Below are positions 42,630 to 51,459 of a stretch of DNA of 64,000 nt, piece after piece. The stretch comes from Desulfobacteraceae bacterium (GTDB lineage: Bacteria > Desulfobacterota > Desulfobacteria > Desulfobacterales > Desulfosarcinaceae). The stretch covers positions 85,387-149,386 of the forward strand of contig JABDIN010000036.1 of assembly GCA_013003715.1 (NCBI GenBank). Direction: 5' to 3'. A program made the translations under genes and the position numbers. The notes under the pieces are model-generated. The model was not told the origin of the DNA, made no database searches, and was given only the letters and a program-made list of their open reading frames with translations. The first letter of the stretch is position 1, and every line of letters starts with the position of its first letter.

Positions 42630-44456
42630 CTAACGTAAAGCGTTTTGGAATTTTTCCAATTGTTTGAGGTAAATATGCCGGTCCAGATTCGACAATTCCA
42701 GTGCCCGCTTTTCCGTTTCGATGGCCTCATCAATCCGGCCGTTGATAAACAGGCTCTCCGCCAGGGTATCCAGGATATGGGGGGCGTCCGGATCGAGGGC
42801 CAGCGCTTGTTGTGAAAGGGACAGGGCCATTGCTTTATCTACATACCGGTCATCCTCGCAAGTGGCGTATAACCAGGCCAGATTGTTCAGCGTGGTGGGA
42901 TTGTCCGGATCCATGGCCAAGGACGATTTATAGGCATCTATGGCTTTCGGATATTGTTTGATATTGTAATAGACATCGCCGAGCGTTTGTATCAGTTTCG
43001 GATTTTCAGGCGATTTTTCGATTTCGTTTAATATGATTTGTACAAGAACATGTTCACTTATATATCTGCCGGTCTCCCCGTAGTTGATCTGGTAGCCCAC
43101 CGTAACGACCAGCAACAGCCCAAGGGCATAGACGACAAGACTTTTGCGAATCTTGTTGTCCTGACGGGTTATCCATCTGCGATCCGCTTCACATCGTTCC
43201 AGGTACCTGACACGCTCCGATATGCTGAAATGGTGCCAATTGGGCTTGTCCGAAGGCTGGGAACTGAATGCGGCAATTTTCCGGAAGGTCCTGATCAGGG
43301 GTTGGGCATTTTCAAATAATTGATAAACATATCCGTCTGCCTGCCGTTCAAAATTGCGCATGAAATATCCGAATACGAACCGGAAGTATATCAGAAAGTT
43401 GACGATCATGATGACGCTGAATACGCCGGTGGTCAGCGAGGTTTGGCTGATACCGATTTTAGACAGGGTACGAAATGCAGGTTCGGTGAAAATGAGGAGA
43501 TATACGATGAGATCAAATGAGGCGAAGGCGATAAACATGTATCCGGCGAAGAAAAACAGATAAAAGAGCAGGTGTTTTTTCTTCACATGCCCGATTTCGT
43601 GACCGATGACAGCATCCATTTCATCCGGTTCCAGGGACTGCAACAGCGCCCGTGTCACGAGTATATAGCGATACTTGTAAAACAACCCCATGACCCCGGC
43701 GGTGATCATCCGTCCGCCGAAAATCGGCCAGTAGAGGATGTCTGCGTACTTGACACCCGCTTTTTGGCACAGTTCGGCAATACGGCTACGATATTCACCG
43801 TTTTCCAGTGGACTGCACCACCAGAACCGATGAATCAGTGCGGGGCCGAATACCGACACCAGGACCAGGAAGGTGATGAAATATGAGACTTGTCCACCGG
43901 TGGAAGAGAGCCAGGCCTTTGGCCATTCCAGGGGCAGCGCGAACAGGATGTCGGAGATACCGGACAATAACACCCACGGCAGCAGCACCGGGACGGCAAA
44001 GGAAATATTAGAAAGCACAAAAGCGCTTCGGGAGATGTTCAGGTTGTTTAATTTCCGGTATACCCCAAAGGCCAATGCCCATATGATCGAGAGATAACCG
44101 ATAAACAGGATAACGAAAAAAAGTGCTTCCAGGGTGGGAATCAGCTTGAAAACAGGGAACACCTTCGTAAATAAAGACAAATTCAGAACATAGATGTCAA
44201 CGGCGAACAATGCCAAGGCCAGAATCGAGTAGCGTGTCAGCAGGGCGTTGAACCGGTTGTCAATGATGTAGTGGTGATCGCGCGCAACCTGCCGCTCCAG
44301 CCTCTTGAACTGAATGGATGTCAGCACCGTGAAGAGTAGCGTCGTTATGACGAAAAGCATCATACTCTGTGATAAGGGGAAATTGGGCTCACCAGAGGAT
44401 GGATACGTGGTGTAAATAAGCAGGCATACGATAAAATATATAAAATTAGAGAACAT
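42630..44456 (-). CDS. M48-family membrane metallopeptidase with TPR tail
   Basis: About 608 residues. At least eight hydrophobic helices, with the HtpX/Ste24-type zinc motif HEIGHVKKKHLLFY in the middle and the third ligand region ERQADGYVYQL further on. After a last transmembrane helix (KSLVVYALGLLLVVTVGYQI) come three TPR-like repeats (TLGDVYYNIKQYPKAIDAY). Members cleave misfolded or surplus membrane proteins. The TPR part likely recruits substrates on the periplasmic side. It converges with the GspE-type gene 12 bases away and has no near neighbour upstream on its strand other than the queH chain. Confidence 0.88.
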   Translation of the reverse strand: MFSNFIYFIVCLLIYTTYPSSGEPNFPLSQSMMLFVITTLLFTVLTSIQFKRLERQVARDHHYIIDNRFNALLTRYSILALALFAVDIYVLNLSLFTKVFPVFKLIPTLEALFFVILFIGYLSIIWALAFGVYRKLNNLNISRSAFVLSNISFAVPVLLPWVLLSGISDILFALPLEWPKAWLSSTGGQVSYFITFLVLVSVFGPALIHRFWWCSPLENGEYRSRIAELCQKAGVKYADILYWPIFGGRMITAGVMGLFYKYRYILVTRALLQSLEPDEMDAVIGHEIGHVKKKHLLFYLFFFAGYMFIAFASFDLIVYLLIFTEPAFRTLSKIGISQTSLTTGVFSVIMIVNFLIYFRFVFGYFMRNFERQADGYVYQLFENAQPLIRTFRKIAAFSSQPSDKPNWHHFSISERVRYLERCEADRRWITRQDNKIRKSLVVYALGLLLVVTVGYQINYGETGRYISEHVLVQIILNEIEKSPENPKLIQTLGDVYYNIKQYPKAIDAYKSSLAMDPDNPTTLNNLAWLYATCEDDRYVDKAMALSLSQQALALDPDAPHILDTLAESLFINGRIDEAIETEKRALELSNLDRHIYLKQLEKFQNALR

Positions 44457-44502
44457 ATCGGTTTGTGTGCTGGGTGGTTTGTGGCGTCAGATTCGGTTCA
44501 TT

Positions 44503-45036
44503 TTATTCCGAACGATAATACCGTTCTTTTTCGCTGTAAATACAACCGCAGTATTGCTGGCGATACATGCCCAGTTTTTTAGAGGTTTCGATACCTTCTT
44601 TCCATCCCGGGCGGAAATCACGATAATAAAAAGAAACCCCCGTATCTTTTTCGACGGCCTCTCCGATGGCGTGGATCATCTCATGGTTCTGAAATTTGCT
44701 GTAGAGCAGGGTGGTTGAGAAACAGTCGAACCTGCCCCGCTTTGCCAGGAGCGCGGTTGTCCGGAGACGGTCATGGTAGCAATAACGGCACCGTCGGGAT
44801 TCACGGAAGGTCACATTCTGCAGGAATGTCTCAAGTTCATACCCCTGCTGATAAATCACCTTGAGATCGATATCGCCGGCATATTGTTCCAAGGTCTGTT
44901 GACGTTTTAAACACTCCGTATAGGGGTGGATGTTGTAACGATAGAAAAATCCCATGGTATCCATACCCTCGTCCCTCAACACCGATAAGGGGTAGACGGA
45001 ACAGGGGGCGCAACAGATGTGCAGAAGAATTTTCAA
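44503..45036 (-). CDS. queH: Epoxyqueuosine reductase QueH
   Basis: About 177 residues with the full Cys set of QueH/DUF208: HICCAPCS at 6-13, CRYCYHDRL in the middle and YRQQYCGCIYS near the end, plus the DFRPGWKEGIE segment. QueH reduces epoxyqueuosine to queuosine in tRNA using Fe-S and iron centres. Its start is a TTG within TTGA, overlapping the stop of yggS by 4 bases, which implies coupled translation. Third gene of the maf-yggS-queH chain. Confidence 0.93.
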   Translation of the reverse strand: MKILLHICCAPCSVYPLSVLRDEGMDTMGFFYRYNIHPYTECLKRQQTLEQYAGDIDLKVIYQQGYELETFLQNVTFRESRRCRYCYHDRLRTTALLAKRGRFDCFSTTLLYSKFQNHEMIHAIGEAVEKDTGVSFYYRDFRPGWKEGIETSKKLGMYRQQYCGCIYSEKERYYRSE

Positions 45037-45716
45037 TGCCGCTCCCCGAAGATAGCCGTGCCGATTCTGACAAGCGTGGCGCCTTCTTCAATAGCGGTTT
45101 CAAAATCGCCGGTCATGCCCATGGACAATTCATCCATGTCTACACCCCCGATATTTTCCGATCGTATCCGGTCCCGGAGCTGTTTCAATTGTCGAAAAAA
45201 CGGCCGTACTTTTTCCGGGGCATTGAAGAACGGCGGCATGGTCATCAGCCCCTTCACGGCGATATGTTCCAGGCCGGATATATCACGTGCCAATTGAAGC
45301 ACTTCATCTTCCCGGATACCGGATTTGGATGCTTCGCGGCTGATATTCACCTGTATGAGAATTTGCTGCACTTTCCCGCTTTTGCCGGCCTGTTTATCCA
45401 ATTCTTCCGCGAGCCTCAAGGAGTCCACGGAATGAATCAGGTCGAAAATGCGTACGGCGTACTTGGCTTTGTTCCGCTGTAAATGGCCGATAAAATGCCA
45501 TTGTACATCCCTGGCGCCGAGGGCGGTATGTTTTTCCCTGGCTTCCTGAATGTAATTTTCACCAAATAGCCTTACCCCTGCATCGATAGCGGTTTCAAGA
45601 ACCGGTATCGGCATGGTTTTACTGACAGTGACCAGTTGAACACTGTCCGCAGCTCTCCCGCAACCTTCCGCTGCACGGGTAATACGCTCGCGTACCGCAT
45701 TAATTTTAGATTTCAA
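45033..45716 (-). CDS. yggS: Pyridoxal phosphate homeostasis protein (YggS family)
   Basis: About 227 residues of a single TIM-barrel domain: VTVSKTMPIPVLE with the PLP Lys, LFGENYIQEAREKH, WHFIGHLQRNK, GLMTMPPF and SMGMTGDFETAIEEGATLVRIG with the phosphate site. It binds PLP without known catalysis and buffers PLP pools. The start is TTG inside TTGA overlapping the maf stop, and the end overlaps queH in the same way. Confidence 0.94.
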   Translation of the reverse strand: MKSKINAVRERITRAAEGCGRAADSVQLVTVSKTMPIPVLETAIDAGVRLFGENYIQEAREKHTALGARDVQWHFIGHLQRNKAKYAVRIFDLIHSVDSLRLAEELDKQAGKSGKVQQILIQVNISREASKSGIREDEVLQLARDISGLEHIAVKGLMTMPPFFNAPEKVRPFFRQLKQLRDRIRSENIGGVDMDELSMGMTGDFETAIEEGATLVRIGTAIFGERH

Positions 45717-46333
45717 TTGGATAACGCCTCCGGCGCCGGCAGATTCATTTCAATGACCTTCTCTTTGATGAGGATTTCAATCACTTCGCAGACCGGGAGT
45801 CCCACGACATTCGTGTAAGAACCGCTGATCCGCCGCACCAAGGAGGTCCCCAACCCTTGAATGGCATAGGCACCGGCCTTGTCAAACGGTTCCCCGGTGC
45901 GAATATACCATTCGATCTCGGTTTTCGATAATGTTTTAAAACGGACATCGGTTCGGACGACATCGGCAAATTGACGATTCATGGACCTGCACAGAATGGC
46001 ATATCCGGTCAGCACCTGATGGGTCTGACCGGAAAGCGTCATCAGCATCCGCCGTGCATCATCCGGTGATGTGGGTTTTCCGAGCACTATGCCGTCGATC
46101 AATACCACGGTGTCAGCGCCGATAATCCAGGAATCCGTGTAGCGTCCGCTGATATCATTTGCTTTTTTCATCGCCAGTGTTTTTACGTAATCGTCCGGTG
46201 CACAAACGGGTACGGAGGATTCATCAAAATTACTGGGTTCGATGGTGAATTCTATGCCTGCCTGCTCCAGCAAGTATTTGCGCCGGGGTGATTTGGATGC
46301 CAGAATGATTCGTTTTTCATGTGCATTTCTCAT
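45713..46333 (-). CDS. maf: Maf-family nucleotide pyrophosphatase
   Basis: About 206 residues. ILASKSPRRKYLLEQAGIEF is the family N-terminal signature, followed by IIGADTVVLIDGIVLGKP and the C-terminal GAYAIQGLGTSLV. Maf proteins hydrolyse dTTP, UTP or modified nucleotides and halt septation when overexpressed. ATG start; first of three genes joined by 4-base overlaps (maf, yggS, queH). Confidence 0.94.
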   Translation of the reverse strand: MRNAHEKRIILASKSPRRKYLLEQAGIEFTIEPSNFDESSVPVCAPDDYVKTLAMKKANDISGRYTDSWIIGADTVVLIDGIVLGKPTSPDDARRMLMTLSGQTHQVLTGYAILCRSMNRQFADVVRTDVRFKTLSKTEIEWYIRTGEPFDKAGAYAIQGLGTSLVRRISGSYTNVVGLPVCEVIEILIKEKVIEMNLPAPEALSN

Positions 46334-46523
46334 GGCCGGTTTGTATCAAAAGCACGCTGGTTTGACAAGCGACGACAACCTGATTTACATTCATCCGCCG
46401 GACAAAAAGCGGTTCAGTCCATTGAAACCAGTAGAGTCGGCATTGAGTCTATCGACCTATAAATCCGGCAAACAAAGGCTATCGAAAAAACGGTGGAAAT
46501 ATACCAGTCAAGGAAAAACCCGA

Positions 46524-47180
46524 ATGAATTCAATGGGAATATGGATAATCGGCGCCGGTAAATTCGGGACCATGGCAGTTGAAAAATTGTCACGGGGAAT
46601 TCCGGCATCCCGCATCCGTGTCATCGATTCAAGCGCCGACAAGCTCACACCGTTTAGAGGAGAATACCCTACCATCCGGGCCGAAGCTTCCGATTGGATG
46701 ATGCAATCGGTGGAAGAGCTTGAAAAAGATGAGGTCTTGATACCGGCCATCCCATCGCATGTTGCGTTTGATTGGATTGCCCGAAAAATGTCCGGCCGAT
46801 GCACACTGCAGCCGATGTCCCCAGGTGCGGTCCTGTTGGATGCGCTTCCGCATCCGATACCGAGGGGAAACGGTCAGATTTTAGTCTCCAATGCGGAATT
46901 CATTTGCCCGGCGAATTGTTCCGAACCATCCGATGTCTGCACATACACCCGATCGGCCCGGCCACGGGAAATGCATAAATACCTCGGTGGATTGTCCTCG
47001 TCCGGGTTCCACCCGATTGTCCTGGAAAGCCGGCAGATGGCACCGGGTGTCGGCGGGTATACCGTGAATATGTTATCTCACGCATATTCGCTGGTGGAGG
47101 GAGCACCCATGGGCACTGACATCTTGTTTGCCACCGCCTGCCGATGCCACGGCGTGATCAATCTGTTCAGGCTGAATTGA
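46524..47180 (+). CDS. Rossmann-fold protein of unknown function
   Basis: About 218 residues from ATG 46524, which has AAGGA about 10 bases upstream; the open frame runs further back inside the antisense maf region but that part is unlikely to be translated. It starts with a dinucleotide-binding motif (IWIIGAGKFGTMAVEKL) and IRVIDSSADKL, as in TrkA-N or saccharopine-type domains. The middle holds a Cys-bearing stretch (FICPANCSEPSDVC) and the end LFATACRCHG, five or six Cys in all. This could suggest a metal or Fe-S site. I do not recognise the family and assign no function. Confidence 0.7.
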   Translation: MNSMGIWIIGAGKFGTMAVEKLSRGIPASRIRVIDSSADKLTPFRGEYPTIRAEASDWMMQSVEELEKDEVLIPAIPSHVAFDWIARKMSGRCTLQPMSPGAVLLDALPHPIPRGNGQILVSNAEFICPANCSEPSDVCTYTRSARPREMHKYLGGLSSSGFHPIVLESRQMAPGVGGYTVNMLSHAYSLVEGAPMGTDILFATACRCHGVINLFRLN

Positions 47181-47238
47181 GACGTAGATCCGGATTTTAT
47201 GCACGATTCATGTTCTCATTTCCATACTTTTTAAGCCC

Positions 47239-47267
47239 TTGACTTTCTAACGGTTTACCGATAAAAG
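47239..47267 (+). promoter_or_regulatory. Candidate sigma-70 promoter for tRNA-Leu
   Basis: TTGACT (47239-47244) and TAAAAG (47262-47267) with exactly 17 bases between. Transcription would start near 47275, about 85 bases before the mature tRNA. Inferred from the boxes only. Confidence 0.4.
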
Positions 47268-47360
47268 CCGTGCAAGGAACACAGCCTGCCGGGACATACC
47301 GACCGGTTTACGCCGCTGAGAAACGGATAAATACAACCGATTAAATCGCAATAACAGCTT

Positions 47361-47448
47361 GCCTGGGTGGCGGAATTGGTAGACGCAAGGGACTTAAAAT
47401 CCCTCGTTCTTTAAGGACGTGCCAGTTCGATTCTGGCCTCAGGCACCA
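47361..47448 (+). tRNA. tRNA-Leu (anticodon TAA)
   Basis: An 88-base class II tRNA with encoded CCA. The acceptor GCCTGGG pairs with the final arm ending CTCAGGC, the D arm is TGGCGGAATTGGTAGACGC, the anticodon loop CTTAAAA gives TAA, there is a long variable arm (CGTTCTTTAAGGACG) and the T arm is in AGTTCGATTCT. It reads TTA and TTG leucine codons. Confidence 0.97.
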
Positions 47449-47453
47449 CTTGT

Positions 47454-47486
47454 CAAAGGACCGCCAGGGCACCCGGCGGTCCTTTG
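47454..47486 (+). terminator. Intrinsic terminator of tRNA-Leu
   Basis: CAAAGGACCGCC and GGCGGTCCTTTG make a perfect 12-base stem with a 9-base loop, 6 bases after the tRNA. The T tract is short (three T) but the stem is very stable. Confidence 0.82.
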
Positions 47487-47654
47487 TATATTTGGCGTCA
47501 CATCGGCCGGCACCTTGGTGAAGAAAACAAAAATATGTAAAATCGACGGGTTGGCGTTGAAAGCATCCAGTGGTCATGATATGCATAAACGAAATAACGC
47601 TTCAGATTACAGTTCCAACCCTAATTGTCATCGGTAATCAAGGATAAAACAGAA

Positions 47655-49367
47655 ATGACAGACATTAAAAATCTTCCCCATGGCGGTCGGTTAATCGACC
47701 TGTGCGTAGATGAAGACCGCACTTCTCTGTTGAAAAAGATCACCAAGGATCTACCGGATATCACTATGAATGACCGGCAGATGTGCGACCTCGAACTGAT
47801 CGCAAACGGCTCATTTTCACCCCTCGCCGGATTTATGACCCAAAAGGACTACGAGCCCGTTCTCGATCGAATGATGCTGGAGAATCAATTGGTGTGGCCG
47901 CTGCCGGTCTGTCTGGATATCAACGAGACGACGGCACGAAATCTGGAAGCCGGTCAATCCATTGCACTCAGAGATCCCGAAGGATTCCTGCTCGCGGTTA
48001 TGCATGTCGAGGATATTTGGCCCATTGATAAAAACCGGGAGGCCGAAAAAATATATGCGTCAACGGATGCCTCGCACTTTGGTGTGGATTTTCTGTTTCA
48101 TTCAACCGGAGACTATTACGTTGGTGGACCCGTTGAGGTTATCAGCCTGCCGATGCACTCCGATTTCAAGCAGCTCAGGATGACTCCATCGGAAGCGCGG
48201 AATTTGTATAAAAAATTAGGCTGGCAGCGGGTTGTGGGATTTCAATCCCAAAAAATAATCCACCGGCCTGAATTTGAAATCACCATTTCCGCGATGCGCG
48301 AGGCCAGGGCCAACCTGCTGTTGATGCCGGTGGTGGGAATGACACACCCGGATAATTTCGATCACTATACACGGGTGAATTGTTACCGAGAAGCCGGTCG
48401 GAATTATCCGCCGGAAACGCATGTTTTGAATTTGCTCTCCCACTCACCCCGTAACGCCGGTCTTCGTGAAGCGCTCCTGCACGCCGTCATTTCAAAAAAC
48501 TACGGCTGCTCTCACCACATTTTAGAACAGGTTGACGATCTGCCCAACGGGAATAAAAAGAGCACTAAACCGATCGCCCACAAGAAGCTTTTGGAATTTT
48601 CCGAAAATTACGGGGAGCAGATCGGCATATCGGTCATGGCATATGACAAAATGGTCTATCTGCCGTTCGAAGATGAATACCGGCAAAAGCACAAGATTCC
48701 CCGAGGGTCAAAAACGATTGTTTTCACCGGCCAGGATATACGGGATCGAATCCGGACCGGTAGAAAAATGCCCGAATGGGCCAGCTTCCCCGAAATCATC
48801 AATTGTATTCAGAAAGCGTATCCACCACCGTCAAAACAAGGTTTCACCCTGTTTCTGACCGGTTTGTCCGGTGCAGGAAAATCAACCATTGCAAGGGTGC
48901 TTTATTCAAAAATGATGGAAATCGGCAATCGGCCGGTATCTCTGCTGGATGGCGATATTGTCAGGCATCATTTGTCCAGCGAACTTACATTTTCCAAAGA
49001 GCACCGGGATATCAACGTACGGAGAATCGGTTTTGTCGCCCAGGAGATCACCAAAAACCGCGGTATCGCCATTTGTGCCCCCATTGCCCCCTATGCACGC
49101 ACAAGACGGGAAATTCGGGATATGATTGCCGTCCACGGCGGTTTTATCGTTGTTCATGTGTCCACGCCCATTGAAGAATGTGAACGACGGGATCGCAAAG
49201 GCATGTATGCGAAAGCACGGGCCGGTCTCATCAAGGGATATACCGGTGTGGATGATCCGTATGAAATCCCGGAATTCCCGGAAATTCGCATTGATACCTC
49301 GGACATAACACCGGATGAAGCCGCCCAGCAGGTCCTATTATACCTCGGCCAGAAGGGGTTTATCTAA
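47655..49367 (+). CDS. APS kinase fused to a degenerate ATP-sulfurylase-like domain
   Basis: About 570 residues. Residues 1-390 follow the ATP sulfurylase fold (PLAGFMTQKDYEPVL, VVGFQSQK, YTRVNCYREA, REALLHAVISKNYG, FTGQDIRDRIRTGRKMPEW). The catalytic motif, normally QTRNPxHRAH, reads QSQKIIHRPE (about 197-206): the Arg, Asn and second His are lost, so sulfurylase activity is unlikely. Residues 395-570 are a complete APS kinase: P-loop GLSGAGKST, LDGDIVR, FVAQEITKNRG, and KGMYAKARAG. It would convert APS to PAPS. Start ATG 47655 with AAGGA upstream; a TTG 30 bases earlier is less likely. The CysQ gene follows by 63 bases. A sulfate-reducing host would need a separate true sulfurylase. Confidence 0.85.
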   Translation: MTDIKNLPHGGRLIDLCVDEDRTSLLKKITKDLPDITMNDRQMCDLELIANGSFSPLAGFMTQKDYEPVLDRMMLENQLVWPLPVCLDINETTARNLEAGQSIALRDPEGFLLAVMHVEDIWPIDKNREAEKIYASTDASHFGVDFLFHSTGDYYVGGPVEVISLPMHSDFKQLRMTPSEARNLYKKLGWQRVVGFQSQKIIHRPEFEITISAMREARANLLLMPVVGMTHPDNFDHYTRVNCYREAGRNYPPETHVLNLLSHSPRNAGLREALLHAVISKNYGCSHHILEQVDDLPNGNKKSTKPIAHKKLLEFSENYGEQIGISVMAYDKMVYLPFEDEYRQKHKIPRGSKTIVFTGQDIRDRIRTGRKMPEWASFPEIINCIQKAYPPPSKQGFTLFLTGLSGAGKSTIARVLYSKMMEIGNRPVSLLDGDIVRHHLSSELTFSKEHRDINVRRIGFVAQEITKNRGIAICAPIAPYARTRREIRDMIAVHGGFIVVHVSTPIEECERRDRKGMYAKARAGLIKGYTGVDDPYEIPEFPEIRIDTSDITPDEAAQQVLLYLGQKGFI

Positions 49368-49380
49368 AAACACATAAATA

Positions 49381-49402
49381 GTGTCCATCCAGAGATGGAC
49401 AC
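49381..49402. promoter_or_regulatory. Perfect hairpin in the cysC-cysQ spacer
   Basis: GTGTCCATC and GATGGACAC are exact complements around a 4-base loop, just after the kinase-fusion stop. An ATG at 49395 lies in the right arm and would be buried, which is why I prefer ATG 49431 for cysQ. It could attenuate, stabilise the upstream transcript or bind a dimeric protein as DNA. No T-run follows, so it is not a standard terminator. Confidence 0.45.
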
Positions 49403-49430
49403 AAAATACAATATATATGTAGTGAGTTAT

Positions 49431-50288
49431 ATGACTGATAATAATGCATTACTTGAAACCGCCGTCATTGCCGCCATTAAAGCCGGAAGGGCCATCATGG
49501 AGGTTTATCGGACTGATTTTGATGTGGAAATAAAATCGGACGACTCCCCCCTGACCCTTGCGGATCGACGTTCACACCAGATTATCGTGGAATCGTTGAC
49601 CCCATTCGATATTCCGGTATTGAGTGAAGAGGGGAAACATGCCGCTTTTACAACACGATCCAAGTGGGACAGATTATGGGTTATCGACCCTCTGGACGGC
49701 ACCAAAGAGTTTGTCAAGAAAAACGATGAATTTACGGTGAATATCGCACTGGTTGAGCACCGGCAGCCCGTCATCGGCGTGGTATACCTGCCCGTAAAGG
49801 ACATCTTGTACTTTGCCGCCGTAAATCATGGCAGCTATAAGCTGGTGTCTGCGATGACGACGATTCAACAGCATTCATCAACAACATCCGCACCGGTATA
49901 TCCTTTGGAAAAATTGATCGTGGTATCGTCAAAACTGCCACTGGCGAACAAAACAAAGGGGGCTTACACTATCGTCGGCAGCCGTTCCCATGCGACACCG
50001 GAACTGCATCAGTTCATCGAGGACAAGAAAGAAAAATACGAAAATGTGGAATTTATTTCCGCCGGCAGTTCGTTGAAAATATGCCTGGTTGCTGAAGGCG
50101 CCGCTCATGTTTACCCGAGACTGGGACCTACAATGGAATGGGACACAGCTGCCGGGGATGCGGTGGCCAGGTTCAGCGGTGCCAAGGTTCTGGCGTACAA
50201 CACTTCGAGGCCTTTACAATACAACAAGGCAGATCTGTTGAATCCGTGGTTTATTGTTCGCAATAAGTTGTCCGGACATACGCGCTGA
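49431..50288 (+). CDS. cysQ: 3'(2'),5'-bisphosphate nucleotidase (CysQ)
   Basis: About 285 residues of the inositol monophosphatase fold. Metal-binding motifs are VLSEEGKH, WVIDPLDGTKEF and WDTAAGDAV, with KSDDSPLTLADR at the start. CysQ converts PAP, the product of sulfotransferases and PAPS reductase, to AMP and prevents PAP toxicity. The gene follows an APS kinase, so the pair makes PAPS and clears PAP. The frame also has an ATG at 49395, but it falls in a hairpin arm. The second half holds an insertion between SHATPELHQFIED and FISAGSSLKI typical of CysQ rather than inositol monophosphatase. Confidence 0.92.
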   Translation: MTDNNALLETAVIAAIKAGRAIMEVYRTDFDVEIKSDDSPLTLADRRSHQIIVESLTPFDIPVLSEEGKHAAFTTRSKWDRLWVIDPLDGTKEFVKKNDEFTVNIALVEHRQPVIGVVYLPVKDILYFAAVNHGSYKLVSAMTTIQQHSSTTSAPVYPLEKLIVVSSKLPLANKTKGAYTIVGSRSHATPELHQFIEDKKEKYENVEFISAGSSLKICLVAEGAAHVYPRLGPTMEWDTAAGDAVARFSGAKVLAYNTSRPLQYNKADLLNPWFIVRNKLSGHTR

Positions 50289-50607
50289 AATACCACCCGA
50301 ACCGTAATACCGATGGCATCCCATTCATACGCAAATCGGCCATGAGCATACCGCCCCAATGCACCGGAAATATTCTGCAATCAGGGGGGTGTCTCCAGGA
50401 ACAATCCATTTCCAGCATTTTTGAATCGTTCGTAAATACCCTATTTCAAAGGGTTTCGCTGAATTGGTCGTACTCACCAATGAAGTGATCTATTGACATC
50501 CAGCTGGACCTGAAATATAAGCCGAAGAGCATGACTTACATTAACTGCCAACTTCAACTCAGTTCACCTGAAGTAATAATAAACCGACCGTGCGGGGAAA
50601 TTCATAT
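50289..50607. other. Gene-free stretch between cysQ and the PilZ gene
   Basis: About 320 bases. Nothing convincing is seen: no ORF with sense, no tRNA, no strong hairpin beyond a short CCCTATTTCAAAGGG repeat near 50440. It probably holds the PilZ promoter. Confidence 0.5.
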
Positions 50608-51015
50608 ATGGAGAAAAAAAGCGAAAGCCTGACTGATCAGCTTGTCGCGATGATAGGGAACATATCCGACGATCAGAAACGGCATCTCCTGGCCATGTTG
50701 GAACAATGGCAGCAAAAAGAGTCGCGTGACGGCACCCGCGTCCACTGCCTCGTACCGGTGGATTTTTCAACTGACGAAAGAGTTTACAGGGATTTTATCC
50801 ATAATTTCAGCGAAGGGGGGGTATTTATCGAAAGCAAGGAACCGTTCCGGGTCGGTCAGCCCATATCACTCTCTTTTTCAATCCCGCATACAGGCAAAAC
50901 TGTCACCATCGACGCCAAGATCATTCGAAAAGAAGCGGAAGGAATCGCGGCCAAATTCTCTGAACAACTTGATGAAAGCCAGCAAAGCATCATAAATCGC
51001 GTTGTCAACACATAG
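50608..51015 (+). CDS. PilZ-domain protein
   Basis: About 135 residues from ATG 50608. After a short helical start (LTDQLVAMIGNISDDQKRHLLAML) the PilZ beta-barrel follows, with YRDFIHNFSEGGVFIESKEPFRVGQPISL matching the D/NxSxxG signature. The RxxxR motif needed to bind c-di-GMP is not clear, so binding is uncertain. PilZ proteins act in motility, pilus and surface control. A GspE-type ATPase with a GAF domain is encoded 8 kb away, though a link is only speculation. Confidence 0.8.
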   Translation: MEKKSESLTDQLVAMIGNISDDQKRHLLAMLEQWQQKESRDGTRVHCLVPVDFSTDERVYRDFIHNFSEGGVFIESKEPFRVGQPISLSFSIPHTGKTVTIDAKIIRKEAEGIAAKFSEQLDESQQSIINRVVNT

Positions 51016-51095
51016 TTCGCCGTATTTACACCCGCCATATCGATCGATTTATTACATTCTTTTAATTTACAAATAGATTACAGAAACGCAAAATA

Positions 51096-51428
51096 ATGGA
51101 TGACTTTTTATACAACTTAAGAAAAAGTACAAAAGACAAACGGAAAGACCGTGGTGCACGACCCTTTGAAAATGGGAAAAAACATGGCGGGGAAAAGCAT
51201 AATAAAAAGGATCGGCACGTAAAGAAAAACAAGCCTTTTAAGAAATCCGAGACATCCGGCGTCATCAGCAAACAGGATGTTGAGACGATACAACGGGTGG
51301 CGGGTGAAATTGCCGCTGGCCAAAAAGATATCCTCCATGCCTATCAACGACTGGACGAGGCTGAACAACGCAAGGTCGCGGCACTTGAAGACATCGCGAA
51401 ATACCTGGACACCCTCGCCAAGACCTGA
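51096..51428 (+). CDS. Small charged hypothetical protein
   Basis: 110 residues. The first 55 are strongly basic and Lys/His-rich, low-complexity (RKSTKDKRKDRGARPF, KHNKKDRHVKKNKPFKK), and the second half is an amphipathic helix (RVAGEIAAGQKDILHAYQRL, EQRKVAALEDIAKYLDTL) of coiled-coil type. The layout suggests nucleic-acid or polyanion contact plus oligomerisation. No family is recognised. It is 80 bases after the PilZ gene, same strand. Confidence 0.6.
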   Translation: MDDFLYNLRKSTKDKRKDRGARPFENGKKHGGEKHNKKDRHVKKNKPFKKSETSGVISKQDVETIQRVAGEIAAGQKDILHAYQRLDEAEQRKVAALEDIAKYLDTLAKT

Positions 51429-51459
51429 AAGTATCAATTCCCCCGACGACTTGTCTCTT

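Noticed and set aside
46242..46523. N-terminal extension of the Rossmann protein
   Set aside because: It lies antisense to the maf N-terminus and its residues have no sensible pattern; the real start has its own ribosome site at ATG 46524.
47655..48850. Dissimilatory ATP sulfurylase for sulfate respiration
   Set aside because: The catalytic motif is degenerate, and the domain is fused to APS kinase and followed by CysQ.
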